DNA from: JAGMDK01 sp023128695
Lineage (GTDB): Bacteria; Planctomycetota; Phycisphaerae; UBA1845; Fen-1342
Length of the DNA: 15,827 nucleotides
Direction: 5' to 3'
Assembly: GCA_030628805.1 (NCBI GenBank)
Contig: DAOVQG010000076.1
Coordinates: 1-15,827, forward strand
Below the pieces are notes generated by a model, which was given only the letters and a program-made list of their open reading frames with translations, was not told where the DNA came from and ran no database searches. How positions within the stretch are numbered: position 1 is the first letter of the stretch; each line of letters begins with the position of its first letter. This document shows, piece by piece, positions 7,224 to 13,650 of the stretch. The position numbers and the translations under genes are program-made.

Positions 7224-8717
7224 GTGCACAGATTCATGTGCTATCCGAAGCAAAAGCGTCAACCGCCGCCCGACTTGCACGGGGCCCACCTGGTCGGGAC
7301 GGACAACGTGCCGGTGCGGGCCGAGATTCGCTGGAAGAACGGCGCGATCGTGTGTATGCCCCGGACGCAGGATCCGGTCGGGCTGTCGCTGTTGTGGCCC
7401 GTGAACGGGTTCGGCACGGTCCAGTTGCAGACAACGCGCCTCCCGGTGCGCGAGAAGCCGTATCATCTGCCGCTCGAGCTGGCCCGGCATCAGCTCATGC
7501 GTCTCTCCGTGAAGCGTGAGGAGTGGGGCCTGTTCGACTACTCCGGCCTGGACGACCTTTCCGCCCGGATCGACCAGGCCCGCGACGCCTTCGTGGCCGC
7601 CCTCCAGAAAATCGACAACCCCACCGCGGCAACCCGCCTGGCCAACGAATCGCTTGCCCACGGGCTGGCGGCCGGCGAGGAAATGTCCCGCTTCCACGCC
7701 TCGGTTTTCTTGTCACGCAGACGACAGAGCGGGGGGTTTAGCCGCCCGTACCTCGGCGTCTGCGCGGCCCCCGGCGTGGCGAAGAGTGCCGCCCTCGTGG
7801 AGCGGATCGCCGCCGCCTTCGATTTCGTCCGGATCCCCTTCGTCTGGCGAGAGATCCAGCCCACCGAGCCACAGCACCTTTATGGACCCCTCGACGAGTG
7901 CGTCAAAGCCTGCGGCGTGGCCGGGCTGAGTCTCCGCGGCGGACCGCTATTGAATTTCGGCGTCAAGTCCGTACCCGACTGGATGTACCTCTGGGAAGAC
8001 GATTTCGAGGCGATCTACGAAGCCGCCCGCGAGCACGTGGAGCGCACCGTCAAGCGGCAGGGGAAGATGATCGCTTCCTGGATCGCCGTCAGCGGTCTCC
8101 ACGCCGATAATGTGTTCGGCTTCAGCTTCGAGCAGGTCATGGAGCTGACCCGCATGGCGGCTTCCGTGACCAAACAGACGGCCCCCCGCAGCCAGGTTCT
8201 GATCGACCTGACTCAGCCCTGGGGCGAGTACTACGCCCGAAACCAGCAGACCGTGCCCCCGCTCCTGTACGCCGACATGGTCGTCCAGAGCGGGATCAAC
8301 TTCGACGGCTTCGGGCTGCAATTCCTTTTCGGCATCGGCAGCGAGGGATACCACCTGCGCGACCTCTTGCAGATCAGCTCTCTGATAGACAAGCTGGCCA
8401 ACCTGGGCAAGCCGATCCACATCACCGCCCTCGGTGCCCCGTCCAACACACCCAATGGCAGCGGCGACGGACCGGCCCCGGGCGGCGAGTGGCGGGCCCC
8501 CTGGTCGGATAACGTCCAAGCCAATTGGATCACTTCTCTGTGTGAGATCGCCTTGTCCAAGCCGTACGTCGAAACCGTGTGCGTCCAACCCCTGACCGAT
8601 TGCGCCAACAACGTCATCACCAACGGCGGGCTGCTGCGCGAGGACCATTCCCCCAAACCAGTGCTCGACCGGCTGATCGAGATGCGCCAACGCTTTCTGG
8701 CCGGTTCCGACGAATGA
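7224..8717 (+). CDS. GH10 (endo-xylanase)-fold protein, predicted catalytically inactive
   Basis: This 497-residue cytoplasmic-looking protein has no signal peptide. It starts at GTG, with GGAGG (7210-7214) nine bases upstream. An N-terminal domain of about 180 residues, probably beta-rich, precedes a GH10-like TIM barrel (about 185-490). Barrel landmarks are a SLRGGPLLNFG....PDW segment matching the family's RGHxLvWH...P.W, a K..ASWIAVSG segment at the WDVVNE position, INFDGFGLQ matching the IDGIGxQ strand, and KPIHITALG matching the ITELD strand. In GH10 enzymes the acid/base Glu ends WDVVNE and the nucleophile is Glu of ITELD. Here these positions read Gly291 and Ala402, and the usual His of RGH is Gly. 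So the fold is supported but hydrolysis is unlikely by the standard mechanism. It is the first gene of an overlapping operon, and its TGA shares bases with the next ATG. It may bind sugar or act as a structural homologue. Confidence 0.7.
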   Translation: MHRFMCYPKQKRQPPPDLHGAHLVGTDNVPVRAEIRWKNGAIVCMPRTQDPVGLSLLWPVNGFGTVQLQTTRLPVREKPYHLPLELARHQLMRLSVKREEWGLFDYSGLDDLSARIDQARDAFVAALQKIDNPTAATRLANESLAHGLAAGEEMSRFHASVFLSRRRQSGGFSRPYLGVCAAPGVAKSAALVERIAAAFDFVRIPFVWREIQPTEPQHLYGPLDECVKACGVAGLSLRGGPLLNFGVKSVPDWMYLWEDDFEAIYEAAREHVERTVKRQGKMIASWIAVSGLHADNVFGFSFEQVMELTRMAASVTKQTAPRSQVLIDLTQPWGEYYARNQQTVPPLLYADMVVQSGINFDGFGLQFLFGIGSEGYHLRDLLQISSLIDKLANLGKPIHITALGAPSNTPNGSGDGPAPGGEWRAPWSDNVQANWITSLCEIALSKPYVETVCVQPLTDCANNVITNGGLLREDHSPKPVLDRLIEMRQRFLAGSDE

Positions 8718-9118
8718 TGGCTGGAACTGTTCGTCTGCCTGTGATTCGGGACGCCGCCATTCGGCACCGCGCCCACCTCGGAGCGGCAACGGTGCTGCTG
8801 CTCGTCCACGTCTGGCACTTCAGACCGGATTCCGGAACCGCTCTCGCGCCGCCGGTCTCGTCCGCCCAGGTGCAACTTCGGCTCGATCCCAATCGCGCCA
8901 CGGCCGCCGAACTGGAACTCCTGCCGCGGATCGGCGAGAAGCTGGCGGCCAACATCATCGCCTACCGTGATTCGGTCGCCTGCCCGCCGGCCTTTCGTCG
9001 CGCTGAGGACCTCGACCAGGTTCAGCGCATCGGGCCCGTGACAGTGGAGTTGCTCCGGCCGTATTGGCTGTTCCCCGAGCACGTGCTTGAAACCTCTTCT
9101 CACCTGGAACTGCCATGA
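8714..9118 (+). CDS. Small membrane-anchored helix-hairpin-helix (ComEA-like) protein
   Basis: This 134-residue protein overlaps the preceding stop by ATGA. A second ATG directly follows at 8717, and no strong ribosome site is visible, so translation is probably coupled. Residues about 20-38 (AHLGAATVLLLVHVWHF) form one membrane segment. A region of about 62 residues near 53-115 matches the ComEA-type double helix-hairpin-helix: LDPNRATAAELELLPRIGEKLAANIIAYRD, then a second hairpin around VQRIGPVTVELLRPY. In ComEA the equivalent domain binds DNA outside the membrane during uptake. Here the domain would face the periplasm, but the neighbours are sugar-related, so a competence role is uncertain. 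The C-terminus overlaps the next start by four bases. Confidence 0.75.
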   Translation: MMAGTVRLPVIRDAAIRHRAHLGAATVLLLVHVWHFRPDSGTALAPPVSSAQVQLRLDPNRATAAELELLPRIGEKLAANIIAYRDSVACPPAFRRAEDLDQVQRIGPVTVELLRPYWLFPEHVLETSSHLELP

Positions 9119-10113
9119 GCATTCCGCCCTTGCCGGTTGTCTTTGAGCCGCTGTACAAGCCGAAGCCCTGGGGCGGGCGCCGCCTGGCGACCTTGTTCGA
9201 CAAGTCCCTGCCGGGCGAAGAACCGATCGGCGAGTCGTGGGAGTTGGTCAGCCTGCCCGAGAATGAATCCCACGTCCGGGGCGGTCCGCTCGCCGGCCGA
9301 ACGCTGGCCGAGCTCGTGGAAAGGTGGGGGCCGGGCCTGCTCGGCGGCGTTCCGCTCATCGATGATCGTTTCCCCCTGCTGATCAAGTTTCTCGACGCGT
9401 GCGAACACCTCAGCGTGCAGGTCCACCCCAAACCCGCCGGCGACACGACGGCTTTCCAGCCCGGCGTCAAGCACGAGGCCTGGTTTGTTCTCCACGCCGA
9501 GCCGGGGGCGCAACTCTTCATCGGTCTCCAGCCCGGCGTTGGGCCGGAAGAGGTCGCCCGCGTTGCGAACACGCCGAGGATGGTGGATGTGTTGCGGGTT
9601 TGGGAGGGGAGGCCGGGCCAGTGTTACTACTTGCCGAGCGGGACGCTGCACGCATTGGGAGCGGGCCTGGTGGTCGCCGAGGTCCAGACGCCGTCGGACA
9701 TCACGTACCGCGCGTACGACTGGGATCGGGTAGGGATGGACGGGCAGCCGCGCGAGTTGCACGTGGAGCAGGCCCTGCGGAACATTCGCTACGACGTGAC
9801 CGAGGAAATGATCCTGCAACCCCGCGCGCGGCGGGCTGGTGCCCTGGCCCCCGTGACGCGCGTCGCTACCTGCGAGCGGTTTGTGATGGACCTGGTGCGG
9901 CTGGACGCCGGGTTTTCGCAGGTGGTTCCGCCTGGGCAGATGCGTGTGTGGATGGTCCTTTCCGGCTCCGGGCGGCTAACGGGCGACCACAACGAATGTG
10001 CGTTTGCCAAAGGGGACGTCGTTCTCATTCCCGCCGACAGCCGCGAGACGCAGGTCGAGTTGAAGACCGCTTGTGAGTGGATCGAGGTGACGATTCCTGG
10101 TATGCGAGGCTAG
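9115..10113 (+). CDS. manA: Type I mannose-6-phosphate isomerase
   Basis: This 332-residue cytosolic zinc enzyme would interconvert mannose 6-phosphate and fructose 6-phosphate, linking mannose and GDP-mannose supply to glycolysis. The N-terminus has the family start (PLYKPKPWGG). Metal-ligand candidates are Gln102 and His104 (SVQVHP), Glu121 (KHEAW) and His179 (SGTLHALG), in the family's order. AEVQTPSDITYRAYDW follows. The length is typical of the short bacterial form. It is third in a coupled operon (ATGA at 9115-9118). Its TAG stop is the left edge of an inserted repeat element, and the reading frame is not altered by it. Confidence 0.9.
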   Translation: MSIPPLPVVFEPLYKPKPWGGRRLATLFDKSLPGEEPIGESWELVSLPENESHVRGGPLAGRTLAELVERWGPGLLGGVPLIDDRFPLLIKFLDACEHLSVQVHPKPAGDTTAFQPGVKHEAWFVLHAEPGAQLFIGLQPGVGPEEVARVANTPRMVDVLRVWEGRPGQCYYLPSGTLHALGAGLVVAEVQTPSDITYRAYDWDRVGMDGQPRELHVEQALRNIRYDVTEEMILQPRARRAGALAPVTRVATCERFVMDLVRLDAGFSQVVPPGQMRVWMVLSGSGRLTGDHNECAFAKGDVVLIPADSRETQVELKTACEWIEVTIPGMRG

Positions 10114-10272
10114 TGCTCTCTCACACGTTAATTTACGGGTAGGGTGGGCATCTTGCCCGCATGGTGGATGGGTGGCACGGCTGTGTCAGCCGTGTGCAAG
10201 TCGCAGGTATTCACGGCTGACACAGCCGTGCCACCCATCGCGCTACCCGAATATGTAGGTGTGACGGAGCAC
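10113..10272. mobile_element. MITE-like element inserted in the manA stop codon
   Basis: A 160-bp segment has inverted ends GTGCTC...GAGCAC flanked by TA on both sides (10111-10112 and 10273-10274), with an outer C on the left and G on the right. This is the footprint expected from insertion into CTAG with TA duplication, as known for IS630/Tc1-mariner elements. Counting the flanking TA, 25 of the outer 32 bases are complementary. The left end has an extra ~21-base hairpin piece (around 10142-10165). The core is a REP-like inverted pair (10167-10239). No transposase is encoded. The assignment to IS630-type mobilisation is inferred from the target alone. Confidence 0.6.
10167..10239. repeat. 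Inverted pair of 28-base REP-like hairpin units
   Basis: The unit at 10167-10194 is the exact reverse complement of 10212-10239, with a 17-base spacer. Each unit has a GATGGGTGG head followed by its own hairpin, CACGGCTG-TGT-CAGCCGTG. Close copies lie at 11905-12046. Confidence 0.9.
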
Positions 10273-10291
10273 TAGGTGCCTGTCCCCTTTC

Positions 10292-10309
10292 TCAACGGAC
10301 TGCTATAAT
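10292..10309 (+). promoter_or_regulatory. cmk promoter with repeat-derived extended -10
   Basis: A perfect TATAAT lies at 10304-10309, preceded by TGC (extended -10). Its 5' part overlaps the 14-base repeat TCAACGGACTGCTA (10292-10305). The -35 position (10281-10286, TGTCCC) is poor, as is usual for extended -10 promoters. The predicted leader is about 42 nt. Confidence 0.6.
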
Positions 10310-10357
10310 CGCGCCCCGTGAGGCAGAGGGCAATCGACTGACGGCGGAAGACGAACC

Positions 10358-11074
10358 GTGATCATCACCATCGACGGACCGGCCGGCTCGGGCAAGAGCA
10401 CGACGGCACGCAAACTGGCGGCGCGGCTGGGTATTCCCTACCTCGACACCGGAGCCATGTACCGCGCGGTCACGCTCGCCGCCCTCGAAGCCGGCGTGGA
10501 CCTTAATGACGAGGCCGCTCTGACCGCCGTCGCCGAGCGCGAAGACTACCAGCTCGACCTCGGTCCGACGCACATCCGCGTTACGCTCAACGGCCGCGAC
10601 GTGACCGAGGAAATCCGCTCGATGCACGTCAATGACCACACCCGCTTCATCGCCGGCTCCCCCGGCGTCCGCCGCATTCTCATACAGAAGCAGCGCGAAA
10701 TTGGGGTTCGCATCGGTGACTTGGTAACCGAGGGCCGTGACCAGGGGACCGCGGCCTTTCCTGACGCCGAAATCAAGTTTTTTCTTGACGCCGCCGCTGA
10801 GAAGCGTGCCGAGCGCCGCCTACACGAGTTGCTGGCTGACGGCGAAGAAGTCACCTTCGAGCAGGTGTTGGCGAATGTGAACGAACGTGACCGCACCGAC
10901 TCGGAGCGGCCCGTCGCGCCGCTGAGTGTCCCGGAAGGGGCTATCCGGCTCGATACCACCCATCTTTCGATCGCCGAAGTCCTTGATACGATCATGACCC
11001 GCCTGCGCGAGGCGGGCCTCGTGCAGCCGGAGAAGGATGCCCTGGTGACGGCCCCGCCGAAGGCTCGCCACTGA
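10358..11074 (+). CDS. cmk: Cytidylate kinase
   Basis: This 238-residue cytosolic kinase transfers phosphate from ATP to CMP or dCMP. The GTG start gives the family's usual opening, IITIDGPAGSGKST. The P-loop is at residues 7-15 and the DTGAMYR nucleotide-binding segment at 30-36. Later landmarks are EGRDQGTAAFPDA (family form GRDIGTVVFPDA, so Ile to Gln), an AEKRAERR lid region, and RDRTDSERPVAPL. The length is normal to slightly long. The ribosome site is weak (GGCGGAAG). It is followed 74 bases later by a PlsC-type gene, an arrangement often seen in bacteria, and the two are likely co-transcribed. Confidence 0.93.
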   Translation: MIITIDGPAGSGKSTTARKLAARLGIPYLDTGAMYRAVTLAALEAGVDLNDEAALTAVAEREDYQLDLGPTHIRVTLNGRDVTEEIRSMHVNDHTRFIAGSPGVRRILIQKQREIGVRIGDLVTEGRDQGTAAFPDAEIKFFLDAAAEKRAERRLHELLADGEEVTFEQVLANVNERDRTDSERPVAPLSVPEGAIRLDTTHLSIAEVLDTIMTRLREAGLVQPEKDALVTAPPKARH

Positions 11075-11148
11075 CGGCCGGCGAGGCGATTGGACGCAGC
11101 TTGAGATAGGCCGCTGATCAAAACGGCTCAACACGACCAAGGAACTGC

Positions 11149-11820
11149 ATGGCTCAACCCAACCAGGGAACTGCGATGCGACGCGGCTACCGCATTTGCC
11201 GCCACATCGCGCGGGTCCTTTTCACATTCCTATTTCGCGGCCGCGCCTTCGGCGTCCAGAACGTCCCGCTCCACGGCGGCGTGCTGCTGGTCAGTAACCA
11301 CCAGAGCTTTTTCGACCCCGTCCTCGCCACCCTCGCGATCCCGCGCGAGTGCAACTACATGGCCCGCGACAACCTTTTTCACCACCCTATCTTCCGCCGA
11401 GTCATCGAGTTCCTCAACGCCTTCCCAGTCAAGCGCGGCACCGCCGACATGGGCGCGATCAAGGAGACCATGCGTCGCCTCAAGGCCGGCAAGGTGGTCC
11501 TGACCTTCCCCGAGGCGACCCGCACCCGCGACGGCAGCATCGGCCCGATGCGGGCCGGCGTCGTCCTGCTGGCCCGCAAGACCCGCGTCCCGATCGTCCC
11601 GACCCTGATCCTGGGGGCCTTCGGATCCTGGCCGCGGACCGCGAAGCTGCCCAAGCCGCACCCCATCCTCGTCGCCTACGCCGAACCGGTCTACCCCCAC
11701 CGGCACCCCGACTGGACCGGCGATCAGTGCGTCGAAATCGTCCGCGACCGCATTATTGAGTTGAAGGAGCGGTTTGAATCGCATCCGATGTTTTCATGGC
11801 AACGTATCTCCCGTAAGTAG
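11149..11820 (+). CDS. plsC: 1-acyl-sn-glycerol-3-phosphate acyltransferase (PlsC family)
   Basis: This 223-residue membrane-associated acyltransferase would make phosphatidic acid from lysophosphatidic acid. It has the HX4D catalytic motif NHQSFFDP (His51, Asp56), an FPEATRTRDG block at 120-129 (usual form FPEGTRS) and a VPIVP-like segment after it. A hydrophobic stretch near residues 22-50 may dip into the membrane. Two start sites are possible: ATG at 11149 after AAGGA, and an in-frame ATG at 11176 after AGGGA. Their surroundings are near copies of each other. I chose the first because its ribosome site is as good and it is upstream; the protein from 11176 would lack nine polar residues. 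Confidence 0.88.
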   Translation: MAQPNQGTAMRRGYRICRHIARVLFTFLFRGRAFGVQNVPLHGGVLLVSNHQSFFDPVLATLAIPRECNYMARDNLFHHPIFRRVIEFLNAFPVKRGTADMGAIKETMRRLKAGKVVLTFPEATRTRDGSIGPMRAGVVLLARKTRVPIVPTLILGAFGSWPRTAKLPKPHPILVAYAEPVYPHRHPDWTGDQCVEIVRDRIIELKERFESHPMFSWQRISRK

Positions 11821-11904
11821 TATTCTCAGTGTGCTTTCTGTGGCTGACGCTGGGCCACCCGATCAGGATTCAAGGTGGTGCGGGCCTCTGTGCCCGCCAC
11901 GGAC

Positions 11905-12046
11905 GATGGGTGGCACGGCCGTGTCGGCCGTGAATACCTGCGACTTGTACACGGCTGACACAGCCGTGCCACCCATCAAGCGGTACACGGCTGACACAGC
12001 CGTGCCACCCATCTTGTACACGGCTGACACAGCCGTGCCACCCATC
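11905..12046. repeat. Array of four REP-like hairpin units (one forward, three reverse)
   Basis: The forward unit is at 11905-11932. Reverse units are at 11950-11977, 11986-12013 and 12019-12046, and these three are identical to each other. Spacers are 17, 8 (aagcggta) and 5 (ttgta) bases. The forward unit differs from the others at two positions, and both changes keep its own hairpin paired (CACGGCCG-TGT-CGGCCGTG). The 17-base spacer is the inverse of that at 10195-10211, with 16 of 17 matching. Confidence 0.9.
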
Positions 12047-12091
12047 GCTGACCGCTATGAGCTGACCGCTGAAAGCTGATAGCTGACCGCT
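12047..12091 (+). repeat. GCTGACCGCT short repeats
   Basis: Three copies of GCTGACCGCT lie at 12047-12056, 12061-12070 and 12082-12091, separated by AGCTGA-type filler. They end three bases before the glnA stop on the minus strand. Confidence 0.75.
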
Positions 12092-12093
12092 TT

Positions 12094-13512
12094 TCACACA
12101 TCCAGATACAACTGATACTCGTACGGGTGCGGCCGTATTTTGACCGCCCGGGCCTCATCTTCGATCTTCGACTCGACCCAGCCCTGGATGAATGACGCGC
12201 TGAATACGTCCCCTTTCAGCAGGTAGTCGTGATCCTGCCGCAAGGCCGCCGCCGCGTCGTGCAGCGAAGTCGGCAGGGCGGCGATCTTGCTCCGGAAGTC
12301 GCTGCTCTGCTTGGCGATGTCCACGTCAAACGGCCCGAAGTTCTCGGCCGCGAGATCCAGCTTCGTTTGAATCCCGTCCAGCCCCGCCAGCAGCATCGCC
12401 GCCAGCGTCAGATAGACATTCCCGGTGAAGTCCGGCGGCCGGTACTCGATCCGCTTTTGTTCCGGGCTGGTGGCGTACTTCGGCACGCGAATGGCCGCGG
12501 AGCGGTTCGCCAGCGAGAAAAACAGGTTCATCGGGGCCTCGTACCCTTCCACCAGCCGCTTGAACGAATTTGTCGACGGGTTGGTCAGCCCGGTCAGCCC
12601 CCGTCCGTGCCTGAGCAGCCCCGCCACGTACTGCAACGCCAGATCGCTCAAGTCGGCGTAATTCCTCCGCCGCTCGTCGTAGAACAGCGGCCGGCCGTCT
12701 TTGGTCAGCTTCTGGTGCACGTGCATCCCGTTGCCGGCCTCGCCGAAGATCGGTTTGGGCATGAAGGTCGCCAGCTTCCCGTGCCGGCGAGCGATATTCT
12801 TGATGACGTACTTAGTCAGCATGGCCTGGTCGGCGGCGCGCACCAGCGGCGCGAGCTTGACCTCGATCTCGCACTGCCCCGGAGCCCCCACCTCGTGATG
12901 GTGGTACCGCACCGGAATCCCCACCTCCTCCAGGATCAGCACGATTTCCGACCTCACATCGTGATAATGCTCGCTGGGCGGAACCCGCAGGTACCCGCCC
13001 TTGTGGGGGATGGGAGGCGTCACGCCGTCCGATTCGGTCTCGCTGCAACTGATGTCGACGGTCGTGTAGTACGGCTCATTGACGACTTCCACACGGTCCA
13101 GCAAGTGGAACTCGAACTCCGGCCCCATCCACGCTTCGTCCGCGATCCCGGTCGAGCGCATATAATCCACGGCTCGCCGGGCGACGGTCCGCGGATCACT
13201 CAGAAACGGCTCCTTGGTATCCGCTGTGATCGTGTCGCACAAGAAACTGATGGTGGGCTGGTCCCAAAACGGATCGAGGAACCCCGTTTCGACGCGTGGC
13301 ACGGCACTGACGTCACCGCTCTCGACTTTGCTGAATCCCGAGCCCGACGACCCGTCATAGCCGACCCCCTCGTCGAAATGGGCCTCGGAGAATTCGCGGG
13401 CCGGGATGGTCAAATGCAGCCAGCGACCACCCAGGCTGACAATCTTGAGGTCCACCAGCGCGATTTTGTGGTCCTTGATGTACTTCAACGCGTCGGCGAC
13501 GGAAGTAAACAC
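12094..13512 (-). CDS. glnA: Glutamine synthetase, class I, without the adenylylation Tyr motif
   Basis: This 472-residue cytosolic enzyme joins ammonia to glutamate using ATP. It starts at GTG, with AGGAG eight bases upstream on the minus strand. Family signatures in order are GYDGSSGSGFSKVESGD (beta-Grasp end), PEFEFHLLD (metal ligands), FGEAGNGMHVHQ (ATP/metal), NPSTNSFKRLVEGYEAP, NRSAAIRVP, and EYRPPDFTGNVYL. The length fits GSI. In enteric GSI-beta the regulated tyrosine lies in KNLYDLP; here the aligned stretch reads ENFGPFDVDIA with no tyrosine, so classical adenylylation at that site is not expected. It is divergent from the HerA gene across 138 bases and convergent with plsC. I see no confident promoter or NtrC/sigma-54 site in the divergent space. 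Confidence 0.93.
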   Translation of the reverse strand: MFTSVADALKYIKDHKIALVDLKIVSLGGRWLHLTIPAREFSEAHFDEGVGYDGSSGSGFSKVESGDVSAVPRVETGFLDPFWDQPTISFLCDTITADTKEPFLSDPRTVARRAVDYMRSTGIADEAWMGPEFEFHLLDRVEVVNEPYYTTVDISCSETESDGVTPPIPHKGGYLRVPPSEHYHDVRSEIVLILEEVGIPVRYHHHEVGAPGQCEIEVKLAPLVRAADQAMLTKYVIKNIARRHGKLATFMPKPIFGEAGNGMHVHQKLTKDGRPLFYDERRRNYADLSDLALQYVAGLLRHGRGLTGLTNPSTNSFKRLVEGYEAPMNLFFSLANRSAAIRVPKYATSPEQKRIEYRPPDFTGNVYLTLAAMLLAGLDGIQTKLDLAAENFGPFDVDIAKQSSDFRSKIAALPTSLHDAAAALRQDHDYLLKGDVFSASFIQGWVESKIEDEARAVKIRPHPYEYQLYLDV

Positions 13513-13590
13513 GTTTCAATCTCCTAATATGAATGCTCGTCGATCTTACCTCACGTTGGGGGTGCTTGCCTAGATCGTGTCCTTCCCAAG

Positions 13591-13620
13591 TTGATGTTCC
13601 CCTCAAGAACACTCGATAAA
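13591..13620 (+). promoter_or_regulatory. Possible promoter of the HerA-like gene
   Basis: TTGATG (13591-13596), 18 bases, GATAAA (13615-13620). The match is moderate and spacing one base long. GGAG at 13641-13644 lies six bases before the ATG. Confidence 0.25.
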
Positions 13621-13650
13621 TGAGTAAGGGTACTACCTGCGGAGCTCCCC

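Larger units (their letters stand above)
11821..12093. other. Repeat-filled space between convergent plsC and glnA
   Basis: The 273 bases are almost entirely palindromes. A GGGTGGC-headed hairpin lies at 11840-11858 (GTGGC with GCCAC, minus-oriented). A GCGGGC-ctctgt-GCCCGC hairpin lies at 11880-11897. Four 28-base REP-like units and a triplicated GCTGACCGCT follow. The position between two 3' ends suits bidirectional termination or mRNA 3'-end protection, which is an inference. Confidence 0.7.

Noticed and set aside
6801..7697. 298-codon minus-strand frame crossing the repeat spacer
   Set aside because: It runs antisense through two real genes and includes the translated CTTCGTG repeat (HEGHEGHEE); no start context.
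11950..12046. CRISPR array
   Set aside because: The repeats are 28 bases, but the spacers are only 5 and 8 bases, one unit is inverted, and no cas gene is present.
11774..12079. Small proteins with GGTAVSAVY repeats on either strand
   Set aside because: These are translations of the palindromic array; the repeats are explained by DNA hairpins, and no ribosome site or domain supports them.
13513..13650. Sigma-54 promoter for glnA
   Set aside because: No GG-N10-GC pair in TGGCAC/TTGCA context was found on the minus strand.
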